Assembly: GCA_937863205.1 (NCBI GenBank)
Contig: CALMGA010000570.1
Span: 1 to 18,101, forward strand
Length of the DNA: 18,101 nucleotides
From: an uncultured Beijerinckiaceae bacterium
GTDB taxonomy: Bacteria > Pseudomonadota > Alphaproteobacteria > Rhizobiales > Beijerinckiaceae
Direction: 5' to 3'
This document shows, one piece after another, positions 7,888 to 14,819 of this stretch (position 1 is the first letter of the stretch; each line of letters begins with the position of its first letter). A model generated the notes under the pieces. The model did not search any database. It saw only the letters and a program-made list of their open reading frames with translations, and was not told the origin of the DNA. The position numbers were made by a program, and so were the translations under genes.

Positions 7888-7922
7888 GGCACCGGACCGA
7901 AGATGACCCCGGTCCGATGCCC
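7887..7922 (+). terminator. Inverted repeat immediately after cdd
   Basis: 13-base arms GGGCACCGGACCG (7887-7899) and CGGTCCGATGCCC (7910-7922) pair with one mismatch around a 10-base loop. The arm starts on the last base of the cdd stop. There is no T-run, so it is either a non-canonical terminator or a REP-like palindrome. Part of the arm recurs further downstream (7972-7982), which favours a repeat-derived element. Confidence 0.5.
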
Positions 7923-7982
7923 TAACCTCCTGTGACGCATCGGAATAATCCGGAAACCGCTGCGCGCCCCTCGGTCCGATGC
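7910..7982. repeat. Short dispersed repeat CGGTCCGATGC, REP-like
   Basis: CGGTCCGATGC occurs at 7910-7920 and again at 7972-7982 in the same orientation; the core GCATCGGA also occurs inverted at 7937-7944. This cluster lies in the gap after cdd. From memory, GCATCGGACCG-type palindromes are common between genes in some rhizobial genomes, which would make this a fragment of a repetitive extragenic element; that is recollection, not a search result. Confidence 0.4.
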
Positions 7983-8078
7983 TTCAAGGCCGGCGGTCCA
8001 CGCACCGCGAGCCCTGCTTCGCGAGTACAGCGGGTCGGCTCTTTTAAGACTTGTCGATAGAGCCGCCTCCCTGTAGCG

Positions 8079-8098
8079 ATCGGTAATGGAAAACCGAT
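8079..8098. promoter_or_regulatory. Short inverted repeat before the small hypothetical gene
   Basis: ATCGGT (8079-8084) and ACCGAT (8093-8098) are perfect 6-base arms around an 8-base A-rich spacer (AATGGAAA), ending 9 bases before the GTG at 8108. It may be a regulator half-site pair or a leader hairpin. The arms are short, so chance is possible. Confidence 0.25.
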
Positions 8099-8107
8099 GA
8101 AGCGCAC

Positions 8108-8410
8108 GTGAACCGGCCGGATTTCTTCGTTTTTGAGAATAATTCTAAAGGAATCGTCTTAGCGCTCCCCTTCGAAGCGCACACGATACAGGTGATTGTG
8201 ACGCGGCGTGGATATTTGAATTATTTCAAAGTAGACGAAGTCGACGCGAACACTTTCCGATCCTGGACACAACGCAATATCAAGCCGCTGAGCCAGATCG
8301 CCTGGCTGGCCTATGACCTGAAGCGGTACCGCGAGCGCATGGTGGCGACCAACCTCGTGCGGCAGCTCGAAATCGACATCGACAAATATGCCGGCTGGGC
8401 GTTTACCTGA
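8108..8410 (+). CDS. Hypothetical protein, function unknown
   Basis: 100 residues from GTG 8108, the first usual start after an in-frame TAA at 8084-8086. I do not recognise the family. There is no signal peptide or membrane segment, so it is probably cytoplasmic. It begins MNRPDFFVFENNSKGIVLAL and has a beta-rich first half, then an Arg/Lys-rich helical second half ending IDIDKYAGWAFT. The first ~150 bases are clearly richer in A+T than the neighbours (for example GAGAATAATTCTAAAGGAA), while the rest matches the region; this may mark transfer or a lightly folded translation start. No good ribosome site is visible. A four-codon ORF (ATG AAG CGC ACG TGA, 8097-8111) overlaps the GTG by four bases. 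It is followed after 27 bases by PPK2 on the same strand, so the two are probably cotranscribed. Confidence 0.7.
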   Translation: MNRPDFFVFENNSKGIVLALPFEAHTIQVIVTRRGYLNYFKVDEVDANTFRSWTQRNIKPLSQIAWLAYDLKRYRERMVATNLVRQLEIDIDKYAGWAFT

Positions 8411-8437
8411 TGTGCCGGAATCGCGCGGACGGATCGA

Positions 8438-9349
8438 GTGGGTGTGAGTGCTGCAGCTCTTTCGAAAGCGTACCGCGATCAGGTGCGCCCCGCCCGCTAC
8501 CGCATCACATCCGGCCGTCACTTCGACCTCGACGACCACGCCCCCGATCACCTGCCCGAAGGGCTGCGCAAGGAGGACGCCAAGCAGCTGCTGAAGCATG
8601 GCATCGCCCGGCTCAGCGCCCTGCAGGAGTTGCTTTATGCCAACGGAAGCTGGTCGCTGCTGCTCGTGTTCCAGGCGATGGATGCCGGCGGCAAGGATTC
8701 CACCATCAAGCACGTCATGAGCGGGGTCAATCCACAGGGCGTCGCGGTCACCTCGTTCAAGAAGCCGGGGCCGCAGGAGCTGGCGCACGGTTTCCTGTGG
8801 CGCATCAGCCAAGCCCTGCCGGCGCGCGGCAGCATCGGCATCTTCAACCGCTCGCACTACGAGGACGTGCTGGTCGCCAGGGTGCACCGCGACGTTTTCG
8901 CCGCCTCGCACCTGCCCGCCTCCCTCGCCGGGGCCGACGGGTTCTGGAGCGACCGGCTTGCCGACATCGCCGCCTTCGAGGCCTATCTCGGCCGGCAGGG
9001 GACGCGGGTGGTGAAGTTCTTCCTCAACGTCAGCAAGGCCGAGCAGAAGAAACGCCTCAGGGCGCGGCTCGACACGCCGTCCAAGCTTTGGAAGTTCGAC
9101 GGCGGCGATTTGGCCGAGCGGGCGCTGTGGGCGGACTACCGCAAGGCCTACGCCAAGGCGATCGCCGGCACGGCGACGGCGGATGCGCCGTGGTACGTCA
9201 TCCCCGCCGACCGCAAATGGTACATGCGTCTCACCGTCGCCGCCGCGATCATCGAGGCGCTGGAAGACCTCGGCCTGCAGCCGCCGAACGCACCGCCTGG
9301 ACATGACAGCGCCCTGCGGGAGGCGCGCGCCCTGCTGGATGGCGACTGA
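8438..9349 (+). CDS. ppk2: Polyphosphate kinase 2 family protein (polyphosphate:nucleotide phosphotransferase)
   Basis: 303 residues. PPK2 enzymes move phosphate between polyphosphate and nucleoside mono- or diphosphates in the cytoplasm, linking polyphosphate stores to nucleotide pools. The Walker A motif is DAGGKDS at 82-88; the second family signature, FNRSHYEDVLVARVH, is at 136-150. The lid and C-terminal parts are present (LRARLDTPSKLWKF; then PWYVIPADRKWYMR near 255-268), so the single PPK2 domain looks complete. The N-terminus matches the short class (about 270-310 residues). Which nucleotide it prefers (ADP, GDP or AMP) cannot be decided by eye. The start is GTG 8438 with a GGA upstream; GTG 8444 is an alternative two codons on. 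It lies 27 bases after the small hypothetical gene. Confidence 0.95.
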   Translation: MGVSAAALSKAYRDQVRPARYRITSGRHFDLDDHAPDHLPEGLRKEDAKQLLKHGIARLSALQELLYANGSWSLLLVFQAMDAGGKDSTIKHVMSGVNPQGVAVTSFKKPGPQELAHGFLWRISQALPARGSIGIFNRSHYEDVLVARVHRDVFAASHLPASLAGADGFWSDRLADIAAFEAYLGRQGTRVVKFFLNVSKAEQKKRLRARLDTPSKLWKFDGGDLAERALWADYRKAYAKAIAGTATADAPWYVIPADRKWYMRLTVAAAIIEALEDLGLQPPNAPPGHDSALREARALLDGD

Positions 9350-9468
9350 AGCGCATCTTGCTGCGATATCGGCGTCCAGCGATCGTGCCGCAGCGGCGGC
9401 AGAGGAAGGTCGGCAGCTTTCATCCTCCTTCCGCGTTGCCGGACGCCCCAAGAGTTGGAACCCGAACG

Positions 9469-10641
9469 ATGAAGACCGTCACGGCATCCGCATTCCTCCT
9501 CGTCCTGCTCGGCCTGTCGCAGGGATCGGCGGAAACGGACGGGCGTCCGCCCCTGCCGCCGAGCGCCCCGGCTCCCAACGAGACGGGATCACCCGCCAAT
9601 CCTTCGCCGCAAGCCGCCCAGTCGCCGAGTCCTGGCGCCGCACCGGCCGCCACACCTTCGGCCGCGGGCGGACAGCAAAGGGCTGTCCCGCAAGCCCCGC
9701 CACCCGCGCACGCCGCCAGCGCACCTCCGCCGACCCTTGACCTCGTCAACGCCGCCAAACTCGGGGACGGCCCGGCCGAGAAAGGCGGCGTCAGCCCGGC
9801 CGTGCTTCGCGCCGAAGTGATGCTCGACAGGCTGCACGACTCGCCGGGTGTGATCGACGGCAAGGACGGCGCCAATTTCGTGCACGCCCTCGAAACCTTC
9901 GAGGGGCAGCGTCATCTCAAGCCGGCGAAGACGCTCGACGAGCAGAACTGGGCCGCCCTGATCCGCGAAAGCGGTGGCCCGGTGCTCACCACCACCGTTC
10001 TGAGCGCGGACGACGTCAAGGGGCCGTTCTTTCCCGACCTGCCGAAGGACTATGGCGAACTCGCCAAGCTGCCGACGCTGGGCTACCGCAGCCCGTCGCA
10101 GAAGATCGGCGCCAAGTTCCATATGAGCGAGGACCTGCTGGCCGCGCTCAATCCGGGTCTCGACGTCGGTGTGGCCGGCACCCGCCTCGTGGTGACCGAC
10201 CTGTCGGCGACCAAGCGGGTGGACGAGAAGGTGCGCCGCATCATCGTCGACAAGGCCAAGAGCCAAGTGCTCGGCCTCGATGCGCGCAACCTTGTGATCG
10301 TCGCCTATCCCGCGACCATCGGCAGCCGCGAGCTGCCCTCGCCGTCGGGAACCTACAGGGTGCGCGGGGTGGCCTTCAACCCGATCTACTTCTACGACCC
10401 GCAGAAGAACTTCGTGCAGGGCGACAACAAGGAGAAGCTGAAGCTGCCGCCCGGTCCCAACAACCCGGTCGGGTCGGTGTTCATCGCGCTGACAAAGCGG
10501 ACCTACGGGCTGCACGGCACGCCCGATCCGTCGGCGATCGACAAGACGGCGTCGCACGGCTGCGTGCGGATGACGAACTGGGATGCCAACGAGTTGGCGC
10601 ACCTCGTCAAGGGCGGGATCGAGGTGCGCTTCACCGAGTGA
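9469..10641 (+). CDS. L,D-transpeptidase (YkuD domain), secreted
   Basis: 390 residues from ATG 9469. L,D-transpeptidases make 3-3 peptidoglycan cross-links or attach proteins to peptidoglycan in the periplasm. A signal peptide occupies about residues 1-20 (MKTVTASAFLLVLLGLSQGS). A Pro/Ala-rich linker runs to about residue 90. A helical, peptidoglycan-binding-like stretch follows (about 107-168), then a LysM-like segment (about 204-245, PSQKIGAKFHMSEDLLAALN). The YkuD catalytic domain fills about 262-389 with the signature HGTPDPSAIDKTASHGCVR; His349, His363 and nucleophile Cys365 are all present. A frame extension to 9358 exists but would bury the signal peptide, so it is rejected. It is convergent with the kpsT-like gene, 12 bases apart. 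Confidence 0.95.
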   Translation: MKTVTASAFLLVLLGLSQGSAETDGRPPLPPSAPAPNETGSPANPSPQAAQSPSPGAAPAATPSAAGGQQRAVPQAPPPAHAASAPPPTLDLVNAAKLGDGPAEKGGVSPAVLRAEVMLDRLHDSPGVIDGKDGANFVHALETFEGQRHLKPAKTLDEQNWAALIRESGGPVLTTTVLSADDVKGPFFPDLPKDYGELAKLPTLGYRSPSQKIGAKFHMSEDLLAALNPGLDVGVAGTRLVVTDLSATKRVDEKVRRIIVDKAKSQVLGLDARNLVIVAYPATIGSRELPSPSGTYRVRGVAFNPIYFYDPQKNFVQGDNKEKLKLPPGPNNPVGSVFIALTKRTYGLHGTPDPSAIDKTASHGCVRMTNWDANELAHLVKGGIEVRFTE

Positions 10642-10663
10642 ACGGCTGCCCGCTCAGCGGTTC
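10640..10663. terminator. Possible shared terminator between convergent genes
   Basis: GAACGGCTG (10640-10648) and CAGCGGTTC (10655-10663) form a 9-base stem with one mismatch and a 6-base loop, spanning the stops of the L,D-transpeptidase and the convergent ABC ATPase gene. No T-run is present on either strand, so this is tentative. Confidence 0.3.
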
Positions 10664-11307
10664 AGCCGGTTGTAGACGTCGATGGCGTGGTCGATGTCGG
10701 AAAACATCATCAGGCGACCATCGACGAGCACGGCGCCGCGATTGCAGTACGACTTGATGGTGCCGACCTGATGGGACACCATCAGGACGTCGGCCACGCT
10801 GCGCCGGGCGTTGAACGCCTGCTCGCAACGCTTGGCGAAGCGGGCGTCGCCGACAGCCGTCAGTTCGTCGATCAGGTAGACGTCGAACTGGATCGCCATG
10901 GACAGGCCGAAGGCGAGCTTGGCGGACATGCCCGACGAGTAGGTCCTGATGGGGACGTCGAGGTAGTCGCCGAGTTCGGAAAAGTCCTCGACGAAGTCGA
11001 GAACCTCGCGGACATCCTGACCATAGGCGCGCGCGGCGAAGGTGATGTTGTTGCGACCGGTCATCAGCGGATTGAAGGCGGAAGACAAGCCGAGCGGCCA
11101 GGAAATCCTGACCTTGCGCCTGATCCTGCCGGAGGTGGGCAGTTCCGTCCCGGCGATCAGCCGCAGCATGGTGGACTTGCCGGCGCCGTTGACGCCGAGC
11201 ACGCCGTAGGAGTTGCCGCGCTCGAAGACGGTCGAGACGTGGTCAAGGATGACCTTGTTATGCCCGCTCGTGCGGTACCGCTTGTAAACGTTCTGGAACT
11301 CGATCAC
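10654..11307 (-). CDS. kpsT: Polysaccharide-export ABC transporter ATP-binding protein (KpsT/CtrD type)
   Basis: 217 residues, the usual KpsT size. KpsT-type ATPases power export of capsule or O-polysaccharide through a KpsM-type permease at the inner membrane. The N-terminus MIEFQNVYKRYRTSG and the lack of a long C-terminal domain place it with KpsT/CtrD/BexA rather than Wzt. Walker A is GVNGAGKST (38-46), the signature YSSGMSAKL (123-131), Walker B with catalytic Glu FDVYLIDE (141-148), and the H-loop SHQ (His179). All ATPase motifs are intact. No permease, KpsE or export protein is visible, so the partner must be elsewhere. The GTG start overlaps the stop of an upstream short frame (GTGA), the arrangement expected after a permease gene, but the upstream DNA does not encode one. 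It follows trpF after about 300 bases. Confidence 0.9.
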   Translation of the reverse strand: MIEFQNVYKRYRTSGHNKVILDHVSTVFERGNSYGVLGVNGAGKSTMLRLIAGTELPTSGRIRRKVRISWPLGLSSAFNPLMTGRNNITFAARAYGQDVREVLDFVEDFSELGDYLDVPIRTYSSGMSAKLAFGLSMAIQFDVYLIDELTAVGDARFAKRCEQAFNARRSVADVLMVSHQVGTIKSYCNRGAVLVDGRLMMFSDIDHAIDVYNRLNR

Positions 11308-11609
11308 GCGGCTGATCCGTTGGGTTGCACGTCGTCGGTGAGCGCGGCGGACATCACCATCCGATCCAACCGGGCGTGACCTCGCGCAGACGCCGCCTTG
11401 GGGCGATGCCGCGCACGCAGGTGACCTTCGCGACCTTTCGGGCAGCGCTTCGGGATGGATCGCCGAAGCGCTCGTCGGACTGCGGCGACACGAAATCGGA
11501 CATCGACGGCGATCCGGTTTGACTGGCGCGGGTCTTCGCTCCCGGCCCCCATCCTAGACGCTCGGGGCAGGCGTGACGAGGGGCAGCGGCGTTCCGTCGG
11601 CGCCGCCCG
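11308..11609. other. Spacer between trpF and the kpsT-like gene
   Basis: 302 bases. It holds only short minus-strand frames: a 49-codon frame (11354-11503) and an out-of-frame continuation that ends at 11304. No permease, trpB or RNA gene is recognised. It may be a remnant or a long leader. Confidence 0.5.
11354..11503 (-). CDS. Possible small ORF upstream of kpsT (49 aa), unrecognised
   Basis: Starts at ATG 11503 with MSDFVSPQSDERFGDPSR and ends GWIGW. About 80 percent of third codon positions are G or C, as in real genes here, whereas the longer overlapping 82-codon frame (11304-11552) is Arg-rich and looks random. Its stop overlaps an ATG (TGATG at 11352-11356) that opens a 16-codon frame, MSAALTDDVQPNGSAA, whose stop overlaps the kpsT GTG. 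The chain looks like translational coupling, or a gene broken by a frameshift. No family is recognised and chance is possible. Confidence 0.3.
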   Translation of the reverse strand: MSDFVSPQSDERFGDPSRSAARKVAKVTCVRGIAPRRRLREVTPGWIGW

Positions 11610-12248
11610 TCAGGACGCCGCGCGGCTTGCCGCGATGAAGCGGGCGATCTTGCCGGCGTCCTTGATCCCGGGCCGCCGTTCCACGCCCGAAGACACGTCG
11701 ACCCCGCCGGCGCCGCTCACCCGCAGGGCTTCGCTCACGTTATCCTCGTCGAGGCCGCCGGCCAGCAGCCAAGGCCGCGTTGTGGCAAGGCTTCGCAGCA
11801 GCGTCCAGTCAAAGGATCCGCCATTGCCGCCGGGGCGGCCGGCGCCGGCCGGCGGTTTGGCATCGAAGAGGAAGTAGTCAGTCACCGCCTCGAAGGCCGC
11901 CACGCGTCCAAGGTCGGCGGGACCGGCGAGGCTCAGGGCCTTGAGAACGGGGCGACCGAAGCGGGCGCGAACCGCGCCGACGCGCTCCGGCGTTTCGCTG
12001 CCGTGAAGCTGAAGAAGGTCGGGCTCGACCGCCTCGATGGCGGCGGCCAGGGTCGCATCGTCGGCATCAACGGTCAGGGCGACCTTGCGCGCGCGGTGCT
12101 TCACACCCGCGGCGAGGGAGCGGGCCTCGGCGAAGGCGAGGTGGCGCGGGCTGGCCTCGAAGAAAACGAAGCCGACCATGTCGGCGCCGGCAACGAGCGA
12201 GGCCTCAAGCGTCGCCGCATCGGTGAGGCCGCAGATCTTGACGATCAC
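11610..12248 (-). CDS. trpF: Phosphoribosylanthranilate isomerase
   Basis: 212 residues, normal for TrpF. It converts N-(5-phosphoribosyl)anthranilate to the 1-(2-carboxyphenylamino)-deoxyribulose form in tryptophan synthesis (cytoplasm). The TIM-barrel start MIVKICGLT carries catalytic Cys6. Other family blocks are GADMVGFVFFEASPRH, LLQLHGSETPERV, YFLFDAKPP with the catalytic Asp, LAGGLDEDNVSEAL, and the phosphate-binding end GVDVSSGVERRPGIKD. The start is GTG 12248. It sits 22 bases after lapA, as the last member of an sppA-ihfB-lapA-trpF run. In many alphaproteobacteria trpB and trpA follow trpF; here they do not, and a kpsT-like gene comes next. Confidence 0.97.
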   Translation of the reverse strand: MIVKICGLTDAATLEASLVAGADMVGFVFFEASPRHLAFAEARSLAAGVKHRARKVALTVDADDATLAAAIEAVEPDLLQLHGSETPERVGAVRARFGRPVLKALSLAGPADLGRVAAFEAVTDYFLFDAKPPAGAGRPGGNGGSFDWTLLRSLATTRPWLLAGGLDEDNVSEALRVSGAGGVDVSSGVERRPGIKDAGKIARFIAASRAAS

Positions 12249-12270
12249 GATCGGCGAGAGCCGTCGCGCT

Positions 12271-12621
12271 TCACGCGCGCGGGCCGCCCAGGGCGCGGCT
12301 TCCCGCCGGCGTCACCATCGGCGGCTGTTCACGCAGCCGGCGGGCTTCGTCGCGCCAGCGCTCGGCGTCGTCGCGCGCGTCGCGCCTGCGCCGCCGGGTG
12401 GCGCCCTGGCTGAACCACGTCGCGATCCCGCCCAGGAACGTGCCCAGGATCAATGCCATGAAGAGGAGCACGAACAGCGGCGCCGCCAGCAGAGCCGTCG
12501 AGGCATCGGGGTTGGAAAAGGGATCGAACGACACGGGCACCACCTGCCGGTTGGCGATGGCGAAGGCCAGGATCAGGGCGGCGATGGGGACGATGACGAG
12601 CAGTTTCAGAAAGCGGACCAC
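12271..12621 (-). CDS. lapA: LapA family protein (DUF1049), inner membrane
   Basis: 116 residues from GTG 12621, with an AAGGTGAA ribosome site a few bases upstream. LapA-domain proteins are small inner-membrane proteins tied to lipopolysaccharide assembly control in E. coli (with LapB). Two membrane segments are clear: residues 4-24 (LKLLVIVPIAALILAFAIAN) and about 45-68 (AAPLFVLLFMALILGTFLGG). The family motif ANRQVVPVSFDPF lies between them. A charged Arg/Asp/Glu tail, likely a cytoplasmic coiled helix, covers residues 75-100. No lapB is seen. Its place between ihfB and trpF is the usual one in rhizobia, which supports the call. Confidence 0.9.
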   Translation of the reverse strand: MVRFLKLLVIVPIAALILAFAIANRQVVPVSFDPFSNPDASTALLAAPLFVLLFMALILGTFLGGIATWFSQGATRRRRRDARDDAERWRDEARRLREQPPMVTPAGSRALGGPRA

Positions 12622-12643
12622 GGTTCACCTTCGCAGCGGGATC

Positions 12644-12934
12644 TCACCCGAGGTAGTTCTCGTTCAAGCGCTCGCGCATTTCCTTGCCGGTCTTGAAGAA
12701 GGGAACGGCCTTCTCCTCGACCTCGACGTGGACGCCGGTGCGCGGGTTGCGGCCGATGCGGGCGTCCCTGCGCTTCACCGAAAAGGCGCCGAAGCCGCGC
12801 AGTTCCACCCGGTCGCCGCGGGCCAGAGCCTTGGCGATCTCGTCAAGGATGGCGTTCACGATCTTCTCGATGTCGCGCAGGTAAAGGTGGGGATTGCGGT
12901 CGGCGATGCGCTGAACCAGCTCCGATTTGATCAT
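12644..12934 (-). CDS. ihfB: Integration host factor subunit beta
   Basis: 96 residues, the standard length. IHF is the IhfA/IhfB heterodimer that bends DNA sharply and acts in transcription, recombination and replication. [19 protein letters not shown] is the typical IhfB beginning. The DNA-binding arm [20 protein letters not shown] with its conserved Pro (about residues 61-80) and the C-terminal [11 protein letters not shown] are present. The beta-subunit call over alpha or HU rests on the N-terminal ELVQRIA and on the context between sppA and lapA. It starts at ATG 12934. It is 60 bases downstream of sppA and 22 bases before lapA, so it is likely in one operon. The ihfA partner is not in the window. 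Confidence 0.96.
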   Translation of the reverse strand: MIKSELVQRIADRNPHLYLRDIEKIVNAILDEIAKALARGDRVELRGFGAFSVKRRDARIGRNPRTGVHVEVEEKAVPFFKTGKEMRERLNENYLG

Positions 12935-12994
12935 CGCCGAAACACTCGCTTCCAGGTTGCGTCGAAAAAGGTGGGATGAAGGGGATGATGTCGG

Positions 12995-13957
12995 TCAGTG
13001 CAGATCCCAAAGGAAGAGCATGCCCCCGGCCGTTCGCGCATCGGCGAGCCGGCCGGTCGCTTCGATCGCCCCGGCAATGGTGTCGAGCCCGCACAGGGAG
13101 GCAAGGTCGGCGGCAGCGCTGAACAGCTTGAGGCCGGGGAAACCGACGTTCTTCTTCCAGTCGAGAACGGGCAGGCTCTTCGATACGCCCTTCTTGTCCT
13201 GCAGGTACTTGAGGGCGTCGCGCTCCTCGCCGAGCCCGTCGATGAGATGAAGGCCGACGCTTTGCCGGCCGGTGAAGACGCGGCCGTCGTCGATGGCGGC
13301 AAGCCCGGGGTCGTCGAGACTGCGGCGCGCTTTCACGAGATCCTTGAACCAGACGTAGCTGTCCACCACGAGCGCATCGATGGCGGCCTTGGCCTCCGGG
13401 CTGGTCGGCTCGAAGCCGTTGGGCGAGGCCTTCAGCGGGCTGGATTTGATCGTTTCGACCTTGACGCCGATCTTGTCGAGGGCGCCCGAGACGTTGGGGA
13501 ACTGGAACAGCACGCCGATGGAGCCGACGAGCGAATTGCCCTGGGCGATGATGTGGTCGGTGCCGATGGCGGCGATATAGGCGCCCGAGGCGGCCAGCGT
13601 GCCGACAACCGCGACGGTGGGCTTCTTCGCCGACAAGCGGCGCAGGGCGTCGTACACGCGCTCCGAGCCGGTGGTGGTGCCGCCGGGGCTGTCGATCAGC
13701 ACCAGGGCGGCGGCGGCGTTGGATCGGGCGACGTCGTCGATCAGCTTGATGGTATCGCTGTCGCCGGTGATGAGGCCGCTGATCCTGAAGCGGGCGACGT
13801 GGGGCACCAGCGATCCTGCTCCGCCGCGCACGCCGGCGAAGCGCCAGGCGCCGACAACGATCGCCAACACCACCGCCGCGAACGCGAGCGCGCGCCAGAA
13901 CGACAGCCGGCGCTGCATCCGGCGCCGGTCGACGAGCTGGTCGGAGGTAAGGGCCAT
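12995..13957 (-). CDS. sppA: Signal peptide peptidase SppA, S49 family
   Basis: 320 residues, the short SppA form with one S49 domain. It is a membrane-bound serine protease that degrades cleaved signal peptides at the inner membrane. The N-terminus is cytoplasmic with Arg-rich residues 11-17, then a membrane segment at about 22-42. The substrate-binding strand LIDSPGG is at 87-93. The nucleophile is Ser124 in GTLAASGAYIAA, and the general base is Lys176 in SSPLKASP, so the Ser-Lys dyad is intact. ATG 13957 is chosen because of the AAGGATC upstream; an extension to 14014 is possible but has no support. It is the first gene of the probable operon sppA-ihfB-lapA-trpF. rpsA, common upstream in related genomes, is not here. 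Confidence 0.95.
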   Translation of the reverse strand: MALTSDQLVDRRRMQRRLSFWRALAFAAVVLAIVVGAWRFAGVRGGAGSLVPHVARFRISGLITGDSDTIKLIDDVARSNAAAALVLIDSPGGTTTGSERVYDALRRLSAKKPTVAVVGTLAASGAYIAAIGTDHIIAQGNSLVGSIGVLFQFPNVSGALDKIGVKVETIKSSPLKASPNGFEPTSPEAKAAIDALVVDSYVWFKDLVKARRSLDDPGLAAIDDGRVFTGRQSVGLHLIDGLGEERDALKYLQDKKGVSKSLPVLDWKKNVGFPGLKLFSAAADLASLCGLDTIAGAIEATGRLADARTAGGMLFLWDLH

Positions 13958-13986
13958 GATCCTTGTCCGTTTCGGAAGCGGCTGGA

Positions 13987-14015
13987 CCGTAGGGCCGACG
14001 CTTCTTTTAGGCAAG
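13987..14015 (-). promoter_or_regulatory. Candidate promoter for the sppA operon
   Basis: On the minus strand CTTGCC (14010-14015) and CTACGG (13987-13992) are separated by 17 bases, about 30 bases upstream of the sppA ATG. Both hexamers are weak matches to alphaproteobacterial sigma-70 sites, but the spacing is right and it heads the operon. Confidence 0.3.
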
Positions 14016-14065
14016 CACCGGGGACGCGCGAGAGGCTCCTGCCCGGCTGCCGGAAAACTGTTGGG

Positions 14066-14080
14066 GGCGGCGTGGCCGCC
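14066..14080 (-). terminator. Hairpin directly after the RNase T2 stop
   Basis: Arms GGCGGC and GCCGCC (14066-14071 / 14075-14080) with a 3-base loop begin immediately after the stop at 14081. On the minus strand the stem is followed by CCCAACAGTTTT, so the T-run is displaced about 8 bases. It is a plausible, imperfect terminator separating this gene from sppA. Confidence 0.4.
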
Positions 14081-14770
14081 TCAGCGCACCGCCGGCACCT
14101 GAAGGCTGCCGCCGCGGCAGCGTGCGCGCACCACCTCTGGACAAAGCTGGAAGCTTTTCAGGTCCTTGGCGAAGCACACGCGCACTTCGTCCAGCGTGCC
14201 GTCGCGGCAGACGGCGGCCACCATGCCGGGACGCAGGCGGGGGTTGGCTTCGATGAAGTCGTGCTCGACGTCCGCCGGCGACAGGCTCTGGTCGCCGTGC
14301 GGGTCCTTGAACCGGGGCGGGATCGCCACCGCGTCGCGGGCGGCGTGGGCGGTGTTGAAGTAGTCGAAGGGGTTGAGGCCCGAGCAGGTTCCGTGACGGC
14401 GCCATTCGTAGCGGGCGAGGCCCCTGTCGGGGTAGATGCCGTCGGTGAGGGCCAGGGCTTCGCGCGGCGGGTTGGTCCCCCCGCGGCAGTCGGAGGGGAA
14501 GCCGTGCTCGTACTGCGGCCACAGGCCGTGGACGGTGAAGCCGAGGTCGGCGCCGCGCCGGCACTGGTCGCGCCCCTTCTCGTCGCCGCCGCCGACCGCG
14601 CAGAAGCCCGGCGACCACGACAGCGACAGCACGTAGAAGTCGAACTCGCCCGGCCGGGCGGTCGCCGCTTCGCTCGTCGCGACCGGCCTGCGCAGGCCGG
14701 CGGTCGGCGCAGTTGTCGAGGACGCATCCGTCCTGCGCCCGCGCCGGCCGATCCGCGCCGCCGCAACCAA
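14081..14770 (-). CDS. Ribonuclease T2 family protein, catalytic frame (signal peptide lost to a frameshift)
   Basis: 229 codons from TTG 14770. RNase T2 enzymes are secreted, non-specific endoribonucleases that cleave through a 2',3'-cyclic phosphate. The recognisable domain starts at EFDFYVLSLSWSPGFC (42-57). Both conserved active-site segments are intact: CAS I GFTVHGLWPQYEHG (His81) and CAS II YEWRRHGTCSG (His126). Disulfide cysteines are plentiful. The first ~40 codons of this frame do not look like a natural protein. A proper signal peptide lies upstream in another frame (14652-14819) and would join at DRPAG-EFD if one C were removed from the CCC at 14649-14651. As written, the catalytic part would lack export. 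This could be a real lesion or a sequencing error. The upstream partner is a small secreted protein whose stop touches the expected start. Confidence 0.8.
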   Translation of the reverse strand: MVAAARIGRRGRRTDASSTTAPTAGLRRPVATSEAATARPGEFDFYVLSLSWSPGFCAVGGGDEKGRDQCRRGADLGFTVHGLWPQYEHGFPSDCRGGTNPPREALALTDGIYPDRGLARYEWRRHGTCSGLNPFDYFNTAHAARDAVAIPPRFKDPHGDQSLSPADVEHDFIEANPRLRPGMVAAVCRDGTLDEVRVCFAKDLKSFQLCPEVVRARCRGGSLQVPAVR

Positions 14771-14819
14771 GCGCGAACGCCAGCGCGACAGCCGGCAGGA
14801 TGCGGTTGGGCGTTCTCAG
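14652..14819 (-). pseudogene. Displaced signal-peptide part of the RNase T2 gene
   Basis: Read from CTG 14819 this frame gives LRTPNRILPAVALAFALGC, then GADRPARAQDG: a positively charged start, hydrophobic core and ARA cleavage site. It continues to DRPAG at 14652, where the RNase T2 domain resumes one base out of frame. The codon at the expected start is CTG, forming CTGA with the stop of the upstream gene, where an ATGA overlap would be usual. The nearest normal start in frame is a GTG about 60 bases upstream, inside the preceding gene. So the gene has two possible lesions: start codon and frame. Confidence 0.6.

Noticed and set aside
9358..9468. N-terminal extension of the L,D-transpeptidase
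   Set aside because: It would place 37 charged residues before an obvious signal peptide starting at ATG 9469.
11304..11552. 82-codon frame before kpsT as a real protein
   Set aside because: Arg-rich with poor codon bias over most of its length; the overlapping 49-codon frame is the better candidate.
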